A stretch of DNA of 64,000 bases, taken from positions 1-64,000 of the forward strand of contig CAJNOI010000240.1 of assembly GCA_905250115.1 (NCBI GenBank). Direction: 5' to 3'. The translations under genes and the position numbers were made by a program. Shown here piece after piece: positions 43,216-53,799 of the stretch. Origin of the DNA: Adineta steineri. Lineage: Eukaryota > Rotifera > Eurotatoria > Adinetida > Adinetidae. Within the stretch, counting starts at the first letter, position 1, and each line of letters opens with the position of its first letter. Below the pieces are notes generated by a model. The model saw nothing but the letters and a program-made list of their open reading frames with translations. It did no database searches and was not told the origin of the DNA.

Positions 43216-43913
43216 TTATTGCCAATCTTTTGCAATAACAAGATTCCATTCCCATTCAGCAAATGTATTCTTATCATCATCAATTAATTTCGATTTAACT
43301 AAAAATGATCCACGTGATAGCATACCACTTGGTGCTTGTTCAAGATCACTAACATATGTTTGTAATTCATTACTTGGTGCTCTTGAACCTTAAAATAAAA
43401 ATACATTTCATTTATAATTTGAAGAAAAAGACAACAAAATCTACCAATCATATATTTCGATTTATCAACTGTAATTGTTCGTGCTTTTAATACTTTACTA
43501 ACTAATTTTAAACCAGTAACAATATCACGTTGAACATAATATTCTAATTGTGTTCGATAAGATTCACCTTCTTTTATTGTTACAGTACGTTTTGAATGTA
43601 AATCACGTAATTGTTCTAATGAACCTTTTAATTCAAATGTTATATCAGGTTTATGATTTTCAAATAAAAGTGTTATACGTATTGGTAAAACAATACGTGA
43701 ATCTTTAGCATCAATTAATTGATTTTGAATTTGTGTACTAGTACTTGAATTACCCAATAAAAGTTTTTTATAACGTGTTAAGGATTCATCATCTTCATCT
43801 TTTTTTACAATTGAATTAATATCCACTTTTTGTGGAGCTTTATAGCCATGAGCTGTAGTATTTTCATCATCAGAATCATGATCATGATGTTTTATCTCAT
43901 CACCCGATGCCAT
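43216..43913 (-). CDS. ARHGDIA: Rho GDP-dissociation inhibitor, 213 aa
   Basis: Cytosolic protein that extracts prenylated Rho-family GTPases from membranes and holds them in the GDP form. Two exons, 43913-43445 and 43388-43216 (642 nt), joined by a 56-bp intron, give 213 aa, near the 204 of vertebrate RhoGDI. The acidic N-terminus (DEIKHHDHDSDDEN) and the regulatory arm with LTRYKKLLLG are followed by the immunoglobulin-like sandwich: ITLLFENHKPDITFELKG, the YVQRDIVTGLKLVSKV stretch, then in exon 2 APSGMLSRGSF and WEWNLVIAKDWQ, all characteristic of the family. The symbol denotes family membership, since vertebrate paralogues cannot be told apart here. Its 3' end lies 191 bp upstream of importin-4. 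Confidence 0.93.
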
Positions 43914-45283
43914 TATTATAAAAAAAATAGTAATCTAAAAATATGATAGATAATCGGTCTTATAATTAAAAGAGAAACTGATTTAGTAGTAGAAAATTTT
44001 AAGTATGATGAAATATTTTATAAAAGAATACAAACAAATTATCCCCGTTTTTTTTCTTGCAAAATTTCGAAGTTTTTATAAGAAACTTTATATTTCTTTA
44101 CAGATAGATTATATTTTTGTATGGTAGACTTTGAAGCAATTAACAACATATAGAGGTGCATTGCAATCAGAACAAATATATCATGTATCACATCAAATAT
44201 TATACGATATATTTCCTTAGAGACTGTTTTAATTGGGATATTTATGGAATAAATGAAGGATAATATCGAGTCGATGGTTCGCCAAGAGTAGTCCGTATTT
44301 TGTCAAAACTCTTCGAATTATTTCAAGCCAAAAATCAGATAGATGAGAAGAAAGATTGATCGTATCGGAATGCATCTGAGTAAGAAAAAGTATGTGTCAT
44401 CATACAGAGCAGAGGAAATTAAACAGAACATAAATATGTGATACTGACAAGTAGAAAGGAAAGAGAAAATAATTGCACTTGTCTAACATCGCTTAATAAA
44501 TGATGAAAAGATATTTTACTCAATTAAAGAACATACTAGAGACATCTTTGTCATATAACACCATCAGGACGTATAATATAAGTCTCCAGCACTAAAAAGG
44601 GTCAAACAAATTATTTGAACTCGTGTTTTACTCGCATTTATTGGTAAAAATTGAGGAGTGCAGATATGTTATTAAGCATTTCTATGTGTAGGTTTGAAAC
44701 GTGAATTTGTATTACATAAATCAAGAAGATTTTTACATTGCATATATTTTATACAATCTGGAATAATCTGGAAAACTCTCTAATATACTCGACAGGAATA
44801 AAGAGAATTTCTCTTTCCATTCATTTTCAATGTTTACCCCAGAGTTCGTTCGTATAGTACTCGAAAATCTTATACTCTAGTCTATTGATATCTATAATAA
44901 GTCTTATAAACTCGGATTTATTAATCCTATTGAAAATATCTATTCTACTAAAATCAATAATCTAATTTTCGATATTCATTTTCTTGTAAAGCAAACATAA
45001 AAGAATATCATAATTTTTCTTGTTTAAAATACAACAAACAATGACAGACTCGACATACACAACAGAATAAATGAGAGAGAAAAAATATACGGCATTATCA
45101 TTATATCATCATTATAATAAACGACAAACAGGGAGAGATACATTGTTAAATTTCATTACACAATGACAACCGAGAAAAGGAAAATAGACTAAATGAATAT
45201 AACACTCACCGGAACACTACAGGGATATTTTTGTTTTTACAAATATACATAGAAACACACACATAAGGAAAAAGAATGTCATT
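43914..45283. other. Intergenic, nothing seen
   Basis: Between the RhoGDI start and the kinase stop, both on the minus strand. It likely holds the RhoGDI promoter near 43914-44000. I see no repeat or further gene. Confidence 0.5.
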
Positions 45284-48200
45284 TTATTTTTTTTGAATAC
45301 TTGTACGGAGTTGTTTTATAACATGATCTAATCTAATAAAACCTTCTTCAGCTTGTTGAATAGTTTTTTTTGTTGTTCCACGAATTTTTTTCATTAATGT
45401 TTTATTATTTGAATGAACATTATCATTGACTTCCATTTCTTCTTCTTCACTACCTGACACCAATTGATGAGAATGAGAACTATCATTTTCTGTGAATTGT
45501 TGTGGATGAGAAAGAATTGTTGATGGCATTGGTGCTTGAAGATATTCATTTGTATTTGATGATGATGATGATGATGGTCCACCTAATTCACGAATATTTT
45601 TGTAAACAACTGTGCGAAGATCATCAATCATTTCAATATAATTCATAATATCTTCACATTGTTTTTCATAAGATTGTTGAATTGAATAAAATTTATCAAT
45701 GATATTTGAACGTTTTTTTATCCATTCATTATAATCTTTAAATCCTTGAAGTAAATTTGAATAACATTCATCATTTGCAAAATGAGCATATCTTTCATGA
45801 AGTTCTTCGAGATTTTTTCGACGACGAAAATGTGAATCACTTTGTAAACGATTATATGTATTTAATAAACGATCCTAAAATAAAAATATAATATAATACG
45901 TACTGCAATTAAAATCAGTAAAGAGGAACAGACAGTTTGTTGATTTAATAATTCGAGAAAAGTGAAAAACATCACAGATGATGCACATAAACTCAATATT
46001 TATTATAACTATTTTTTTACATCATTTTGTTTTCATATGAAACTTTTCCTAATTCGATAATCTTGTTGCATAAGCTCTATGGATAAGTATAAAGTAAAGA
46101 TTTAATCGTGCAAAATGTTTTTTTCTAGATTAATTCTTTGAAATTGAAATTTACGATTTCAAATAACATTGATTTTAAATCATACATGCAGATTATTATA
46201 AAACTAATGCTTTAATTTTAGAAACAAAACTAGCATTTTACAGTTCTCTATGTATATTTCATATCCGATGGTGTTCATGCACTTTTGAAATGCATAAGCT
46301 ATTTATTGGCATGCAATATAGGTAATCACCTGATAATGAAAATTTCTATCTGCAAAAAAAGAAAATATAGACTATCTTCTGATATCATTCATATCGTTTA
46401 AATGTGGATTTTCGAAATTGTTAGATGGATTCATTTAATTACTAAGTCGCATATATTTTAAAGATATTAATGGTAAAACTCTGCAATTTGTTTCAGTTAT
46501 ATTTTTAGAATTATAGATAAGAGTGAATGAATAATCATTTTGAAGTAAGGAACTGAGAGCTATTTAGGACTTATGTTCGATCGAGTTCAATCCTATGTTT
46601 TTATTTGTATTTCAGTCCAGACATATGTCTATTCAAAGCATTTTGCTTTTGTACGGTCTCATATTATATAGCAGATGCACGTAGTAGAAGAAAATGAAAA
46701 ATAATTTGATACTGATAGTTTTTCCTTCGAGTAACTAGTAAATGACTTAAATCTTATTCTATTTCATTTGCTCATATACACAGAAAATGTCAGATATAAA
46801 TCAAAAAACGTTAGTATTTAGATTCAAATCCAGAAGTCATAAATCTTTAGTTCCTGTTATAGATGTTTATATTCCCTATTTAATCTTTTATAATAGCCAC
46901 TTTTGCTATTTTCAAATATTAATCTCATATATAACTGCAGGTTTCAATGAAGACTCTAGTAGTAAAGTGTCTTTCAAAATAGAATTGCTTTTCAATACGA
47001 GAATCAATTTTCAACATCTTTTTTTCGTTTAACATTTCATATTTTGTAGCAAAACAATATGTAAAAAATTCGTGTAAACTTTTCTTATATTATTAATATA
47101 GAACTATACTTCTAGTTTGCTTTTGACTAAAAATGTATCATATTAAAAAATGTATATGAAACTTTTTAAACTTGACTGACTCATTTCTAACGTAATAGAA
47201 TAATGGAAATCTTATTTCAATATTCATTTTTCCGATTATAATAATTATCTATTCATCTTGCACTTTTATCTATACATGTCTGTTTTGTATTGTAATGAGT
47301 TATGGGAATACTGGACGGAAGGGAAAAACGAAAAGTTCATGTTTATGATTTAATTAGATATCTTGAAAGATGTGATGGTATGATAGATGCATATTTTCGC
47401 TGAATCACTATCTCTTTAAGATTTACGTCTATGTTTACAGTGACAATAAGAATCTATATTAAAACTTCTTAATACCATAAAAATTTCCTTTTTTTAAAAC
47501 ATTCACAGATTGTACTCAGTAAAGTATATTCTCCTTCAGACACATCATAAAAATGATCTAGGCATAACAAACTCACTTTTCGAAAACTTTCATGAAGATC
47601 CATTAAATCTTTTAGATGTTTATCAGCTCGATGAATCCATGATGAATAAATTTTTGTAAATTGTGATAACCATAATGTATTCTTAAATGGTTGTTGATCA
47701 TCAAGCATACCTAATTGTCCACTAAATTCTTTTTCAATCATATCTAATATATCTTGTTCACATTTTTTTAATTGCTCATATGGTTGAAGATATGATCGAA
47801 GATAAATACGAATACTTTGTTGAATAAGTTGCATGGGTGAAGCACTTGGTGAACGATGTGACATTACTATCAATAGAAAAAAAAATATCGATTATAATTT
47901 ATTACATAGAAGAATAAATTCGATAATTGGAATGACGTTTGAATGCTTAGAACTGAAATATCTAATAATCTATAAAAAAAAATCCATGAAACTCATATAA
48001 AATATTCTAGAAATTCTTTCATTTCACTCAATAGGATTAGACACTTCTCTATGTAACATTATCGATAAAATAAAATACCTGGTGATAAACTATTTTCACT
48101 TGATGATGCAGCATTATTAAATAAATGTGAGAATCCAATTGATGGTGCACCTTCTCCTCCACCAGTTGATTGTGTTCTCATCGAAGAATTATTTCCATTA

Positions 48201-50819
48201 TTCGAATTCATTGATATATTACTTGATGATGTTGTTTGACTACTTGTATTACTATCAATCTGATCAAGAATATTTTTTAATTCTTCAATCGCACGAAAAA
48301 CAATAAGTTTCGAACGTATTGTACAAAGAAATTCTAATAAATTTGTTTTTAAATGTTGTTGCATTATTGTTGTTGAACATTGTGCTGTTTGTAAAATATG
48401 TTGATAATCAATTAATTGATTTTTAATATAAATAAATAATCCAACCATATCTTTACTCCAATCATAAGCAGCAGCAACATCATTAAATTGTCGAATTGGT
48501 TTTACAGTAGGAATATGAAGATAGGGAATATATTGATCATTAGATTTAAGAGGTGAAAATGTATAAAATACAAGTGGTGTTTCACGTGATGTCGGAATTG
48601 GTAGTTGCTCACAAAATTGTTTTATTGTTATTGGATTTTTTTTTGATATTGGATAGGATACACTAAAGAAGAAGACGAGAAAAGTAATGTTTTGTTTTTA
48701 TTAAAATTTTTGACATACTTTTGAAAAAGACAATAATATTCTTCATTATGATCACCATTATTTTGTTGATGTAATTTATTATATAATTCTGTTATCATTT
48801 GTGTTGGTTCGAAGTAATTACATGTTAATGTAAATCGTTTTAAATTTAAATAATAGATAGGCATTAAATTAAATATACGATCAGTTTCTTGAAAAAATTC
48901 TTTAAATGTCATTAATTTATTTCTATTCGATTCAAGTAAACGCGGTAATAAAGCTTCTAATCGTTGTTTAAGATCTACTGATAAACGACATGATGCTGGT
49001 AGGGTTTTTGACCATTGAATTTCTCCACCGGGTGTATTTTCAACACCTATTTTTAAAATAAATTATCTATTTAATTTAATATTTAAATAGTAACAATTTA
49101 ATTACCAGATATACAACCAGTTGGTTTTGTATCCAAGATGCGTTTCATACCAGCTCGATCTTTTCGTGTACCAGCAAATGGTTGAAATGGTAGTTCACCT
49201 AGATTAACAGAAAATAAAAAGATAGATCGAAGATAAGAAATAATGTTCTACAAACCAGTTGCACATTGAAAAAGAGTGACACCAAGTGACCATAAATCAA
49301 CTTCAAATGGAAAATCAACACGTGTTTGTAAAGCTGTTCGTAAAACATCAGTTCTATCATCACGAATAGCAGCTCTAAATTAAGAACAAAAGGTATTAGA
49401 AAATACTTCTTTGATTACGAAGTAGAATTTGTCTGAATCAATTCATAAGGTAGGCTAGTAAGCGACAAACAGAATCTATTATTTCTATCAGATAGAAAAA
49501 TTGAGGAGAATGAAAGAACAGCGCAATTGTTTGGCTTTGTTGAACGATAAATCGATTGCTGTTAAATCAAAAAAAAACAATTTTTAGCATATCTTTATCT
49601 TACTCTAGGATATTACTCCATTTAAATTATTAGTAGATAACCCGCAAAAAACGTGATAATATCATTGATAGAAATCAAAGTTAGAGGAATATATTTTCAT
49701 TATCTGATACATCACAATCATTTTAATTAGTAAATCGCAAGGTCGCTTCGAAACCCGACTCCAACCCCGCAGAGCCGAAATCGGAGTCATAAAAAAATAC
49801 CCTTCGAAGTCGCAAATATTTTTACTCGAGGTCGAACTTAGAATTAGAGTCGAAAAATTTGTGTTTCCGGAGTTGACTTTTTTCACTCTGCAATCCACTA
49901 ATTTTATTGAAATCACGAGCCACTGATTCTGTACTTGAACATATTATGAATGTGAAGTAGTTCAGGACTAGTTTTCTACCTCTATCTAGATCTCAAATAG
50001 TTTATCTATCTAATATTGTTATTATTAACCGTATGTTAATGTTATTCTACTCTACTATAATTGGAATTTTTTTTAAATCTTGAAAATCATGAAATTTATC
50101 GCACAGCATTTCACTAGAATATTTGTTTTTTCTCTTACCGATATAATTCTGGATGAATATATTCTTCAGTTCCAACAAGTGATGTAAATGCATTTTCACC
50201 TTCATTAATAAGTCTAGCAACACCTAAATCAGCTAATTTATATGTTCGTTCACCATTAATATTAATTGAAAGCATGATATTATCAGGTTTAATATCACGA
50301 TGAATCTAAATAATATATATATATATGTCGTTGTTATTGTTTATAAATATTTTATCTTACTGTATTTTTATCATGTAAATATTTTAATGCATTTGTTAAT
50401 TGTTTAAAAAGTAACATATAATCAACTTCAATTAAACCATAACGATTTTCAGGTAATTCAAGTACATTATTTAAACTTCCACCATTACAATATTCAATTA
50501 ATAAAGCTTCACGTTTATCAGATGTATGTGGTGCATCAGATGACATAACTGGTTCTAATGCAATATATCGAACAATATTTTCATGATCAGCTGATTTAAG
50601 TATATCTAATTCTCGATCTAATATAGGACGATAATCTCGATTTTGATTAGCTTTTCCATCACCAACATGTGGTGAACGAGAATTCGATGATACTTGATAA
50701 ACTTTAGCTGCAACTAATTCACCTGTAAATTTATTATATGCTTTATAGACTTGTGATGTAGCGCCATGTCCAAGAATATCTTGTAATGCCCAAAGATGAT
50801 TTTTTGTATCTTCGCACAT
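45284..50819 (-). CDS. TBK1: TBK1/IKK-epsilon-like kinase, 8 exons, 876 aa
   Basis: Non-canonical IkB-kinase-like Ser/Thr kinase. Vertebrate relatives act in innate signalling and selective autophagy. Exons: 50819-50361, 50305-50139, 49374-49256, 49198-49106, 49046-48719, 48662-48079, 47866-47577, 45874-45284 (2631 nt, 876 aa; human TBK1 is 729). Visible: Gly loop GHGATSQVY, Lys39 in VAAK, catalytic HRD (155-157), DLG at 179-181 where most kinases have DFG, activation-loop SLVGTEEYIHPELY with Ser195 at the position of human Ser172, and VDLWSLGVT. A ubiquitin-like region and a long helical part follow, with a Ser/Asn-rich insert in exon 6. Exon 8 continues the helical dimerisation region and has a Ser run and acidic patch. 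The 1.7 kb intron before exon 8 might hide another exon. Intron 2 carries a MITE. Confidence 0.88.
49728..49900. mobile_element. hAT-like MITE in a kinase-gene intron
   Basis: 173 bp. Ends TAGTAAATCGCAAGG and inverted TAGTGGATTGCAGAG, 8-bp duplication ATTTTAAT (49720-49727) / ATTTTATT (49901-49908) with one mismatch. The interior repeats GACTCCAACCCC, AAATCGGAGTC, CTTCGAAGTCG words. No coding capacity. Located in the 764-bp intron between exons 2 and 3 of the TBK1-like gene. Confidence 0.7.
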
Positions 50820-51760
50820 ATCTAAAATAATTTATACAATTGTATGTGAGTTATTATTCTATTACCAAGCAGAAGAATTAATCTGTGATTCTATACTACT
50901 TATAAGTATAAATAGATGATTAGAGGCGAAGCGAATGCATTCAATTGGTTCGGAATTATTCATGATAGATGTCATACTTTTCTATGATAATTGTAATTAA
51001 AGAGATTTTCGGCATAAAAATATATCGAAAAAAAGTTTTAAGTTAACTTAATATGTAACGAATAGAGGTATGAATTATGTTTTCTTTATATTCAAATATA
51101 AAATTATGAAAGAAAAACGAGATATCAATGAAATTATTCGGAAGTATACATGACATCACACATCTCTTCACTTCATATTGATTTATTTATGTATGATCCG
51201 ATATAAAGTAGTCGAATTTCATTTGTTAAGTCTCTGTTATATATACTTAACATTTTCATTCACGGAAAAGTATATGTTTGCAATATGAAGTTGTGACTGA
51301 TTTATAGGTAGATGACATTTTGAGAAGCAGTTTGATTGTATGCATTGACAACACTCAAGTTATTCTGCTACATTACTTTTTCGGAAGAAAAAACAAATAT
51401 TTATTTCACACTCGAAATTAATACAGATATACAGAATTTTCAAGTTCTTATAATATGTATTAGATAACTTGAATAATTTATTATGAATATAAATGATTAT
51501 GATTAAAAACTGTAGTGTGATCTTGAAAGTACCAGTAATAGTTACTCATAAGTGGTTAAAAATATCTATTGCATATAATTATTTGTGTATCTAGCAAATT
51601 AAATGTATAAAGTTACTCTTTAAACTTCCGAGTGTGTTTTTTGTGGTCAAGAGTGAATGTCATTGCATTACACCATTTCTAAATACGAAAAGTCTTCATC
51701 TAATAATAAATCATAAGATGAAATTTTTTCTCAACGATATAATTGCAGTTTATTCTTTAT
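50820..51760. other. Intergenic, nothing seen
   Basis: Between the kinase start and the hydrolase stop. AT-rich, no gene recognised. The kinase promoter is presumably in the right-hand neighbourhood of 50820, but no clear TATA box was identified. Confidence 0.5.
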
Positions 51761-52585
51761 TTATTGATCTAATAAAAGATGAGCAGCAACTAATTCGCCG
51801 ATTTTAGCATAACCCTTTGAATTTGGATGAGCTGCATTAGTTGAAGCAAATAAACTATCAACAAATGGTTCAGATGAAAACATTTCATGCCCAACAAAAC
51901 ATGTTTTAACAGATTCAATAAAAGCAATACCAGCTTCTTGAGTAGCTTCTTTTATTGTATCGGTTAATATATCCATTATTTTATGACAACTAGCTTCATT
52001 AGGAATTTTGTTACCAACACTAATAAAATCAACATATGCAACAGCATAAATTTTAGTTTGTGGACGAACAGCAGCTTTAATACGATTATAAGTAGAGACA
52101 AGTTGTGGTTTGAGACTTTTAGCTTTTTGTGTAACACCAGTAATATTATTAGCTAAGATAACTTGTAGAAGAGAATTAGCTACACCAAGATCATTACCAC
52201 CAATAGTAAAAACAACATGAGTTGCACTAGCTAATGCAGATGCAGCTTTAACTAATTGACCGGGAATATCTTTCATAACTGCTCCACCTTTTGCGTAATT
52301 AACTGCTGGCCATCGAAGTATATTTCCAGCAACAATTGGATAAGATTTGGTTACACCACCACCACTACCTGCGCCTGTAAATGAATCACCAATAGCTACG
52401 ATAGAATTCACATCTAAATAAATATAAAAATAAAAATTAATATATGAATATTTCGAATACATAAAACGAATTATAATACATAATAATTTAGATTATTGAT
52501 GTGAATTTCATTTTAGTCACTTACTTTGCTCATAGGAACCAATAATAAGACTTAAAGAAAGAAGGACAAAGAATGAAGCCAACAT
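51761..52585 (-). CDS. Secreted SGNH/GDSL-family hydrolase, 237 aa
   Basis: Probable extracellular esterase or lipase. Two exons: 52585-52525 encodes a 20-residue signal peptide (MLASFFVLLSLSLIIG...), and 52413-51761 the enzyme; 714 nt, 237 aa. The start at 52585 was preferred over the in-frame ATG at 52462 because the latter lies in the intron. SGNH blocks: GDSFTGAG with nucleophile Ser31; oxyanion Gly in YAKGGAV (63-64); GGND with Asn94; and AAHPN with His216 near the C-terminus. The residue three before that His, normally Asp, is Asn here (Asn213), so activity may be altered or use a dyad. Substrate unknown. The small secreted gene at 53193 is divergent from it, 600 bp away. Confidence 0.88.
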
Positions 52586-53146
52586 GCTAGAATCGTCTGA
52601 ACGTGTTGATAATAAAAATAGATGGATAACTTGCTAATACAAAACATCTTGGTTTGTTTTATACGAAGAACTATCTAATGTTTCACTATGCGAATAAATG
52701 CAGATGTGATTATGCTTATAACGCCCCCAACGTGAAGACAGAAAAATTATTTTTCTTGTACTCATTTTTGAGAAATAAAACAGATGTTTTTAAAATACAT
52801 GTACTTAGTTTAGCGGCAGCGTGAATGCATGATAATCAAGTACAGTATATGTCTTTTCAATGTAAGCTTTGGATCTTAATACTAAAGTCAATTGTTCTCA
52901 TCATATATTGTATTTTATAATGAAGATGAATCTTTGTTGTTTTTTCGTCTCTATTATCAACGACATTCTTGAGAAATTTTATTATAAGATGTCCTTTAAA
53001 ACAATTGATTGTCAAATAAAACCTATGCTATAAACATCTTGATTACATATATCTTCACTAAAGAAAATAAAAATTCTTTTATGAAACAATCTTTAACGAT
53101 CATAATGATAAGAGATTATTATTTTATAATCCTCGAGTTACGAGAC
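52586..53146. other. Divergent intergenic region
   Basis: 560 bp between the start codons' regions of the hydrolase (minus) and the small peptide gene (plus). It probably holds both promoters. Apart from the TATA box next to the peptide gene I see no specific site. Confidence 0.5.
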
Positions 53147-53156
53147 TATATAAAAG
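53147..53156 (+). promoter_or_regulatory. TATA box of the small secreted-peptide gene
   Basis: TATATAAAAG lies 37 bp before the ATG at 53193. That puts a likely transcription start in the CAATTCACAAAC region about 25-30 bp downstream and leaves a very short leader. A strong TATA box close to the gene is unusual in this window and suggests high or regulated expression. Confidence 0.65.
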
Positions 53157-53192
53157 TTGAAAACTAAATCAAGACAATTCACAAACATCAAA

Positions 53193-53435
53193 ATGCAATT
53201 AACAACGATTCTCGCTGTATTCTTCACATGTTTAGTCTTATTTGCTTCATTTGATTATACCAATGGTATTGGTATCAAAGGTAAACATTCAATAAATCGT
53301 CCTGATACAGTCGTTAAAGCAAAAGCTCAACATGGTGTTCGTCATGAAAATACATTGAAGAATGGTGGTCGTCGTCAATCAGCTGCACGTGCAATCGTTG
53401 AATCAATTAAACAACGACGAAAACATGCAAATTAA
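53193..53435 (+). CDS. Small secreted basic peptide, 80 aa, uncharacterised
   Basis: The ATG at 53193 (context CAAAATGC) was chosen because it starts a clear signal peptide (MQLTTILAVFFTCLVLFAS, cleavage near residue 24-26). In-frame sequence upstream lacks an ATG. The mature part is about 55 residues, very basic (many Lys, Arg, His), without Cys, and contains GIGIKGKHS near its start and RRQSAARAIVESIKQRRKH at the end, a likely amphipathic helix. Such features fit a cationic secreted peptide, but no family is recognised and no activity is claimed. A TATA box lies at 53147 and AATAAA at 53517-53522, so the transcript is compact and intronless. Confidence 0.75.
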   Translation: MQLTTILAVFFTCLVLFASFDYTNGIGIKGKHSINRPDTVVKAKAQHGVRHENTLKNGGRRQSAARAIVESIKQRRKHAN

Positions 53436-53516
53436 AAATTCTTTTTTTGGAATTTTTCCATTAAAATTTATATAATTAAAATTTATTTAAAGAACGTGTC
53501 AGCATGTTTATAAATT

Positions 53517-53522
53517 AATAAA
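53517..53522 (+). terminator. Poly(A) signal of the small secreted-peptide gene
   Basis: AATAAA 82 bp after the stop codon, followed by more AATAAA copies at 53545-53556. Likely 3' end of the short transcript. Confidence 0.6.
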
Positions 53523-53799
53523 AAGAAAAAAGAAAGAATAAATAAATAAGCAACAAACTGTATTTAATTCTATCAAAGAGAAGAAAAAAACACTATGAAG
53601 AACAATAAGAAAGACAAATTAAAAAAAAAACTTCCTTAATTTTCTTTTTTTTATTTTTATACAAACGATCGTATACGATCATTTTCAGTTTTTATTTTTT
53701 TGGTAGATGAAATTTTTTCGTTTTCTATAGTATTTTAACGAGTAAAATCATATGCTTCCATTCTCGATGAACATTTGTTAGTTAGGCATAGGCAAATGT

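Noticed and set aside
46787..47032. 81-codon plus-strand frame
   Set aside because: It lies in the long intron of the minus-strand kinase gene, is AT-rich, and has no motif.
47469..47576. Extension of kinase exon 7 past 47577
   Set aside because: The frame stays open to 47469, but a good GTGAGT donor lies at 47576, and the phase there fits exon 8, so I ended the exon at 47577.
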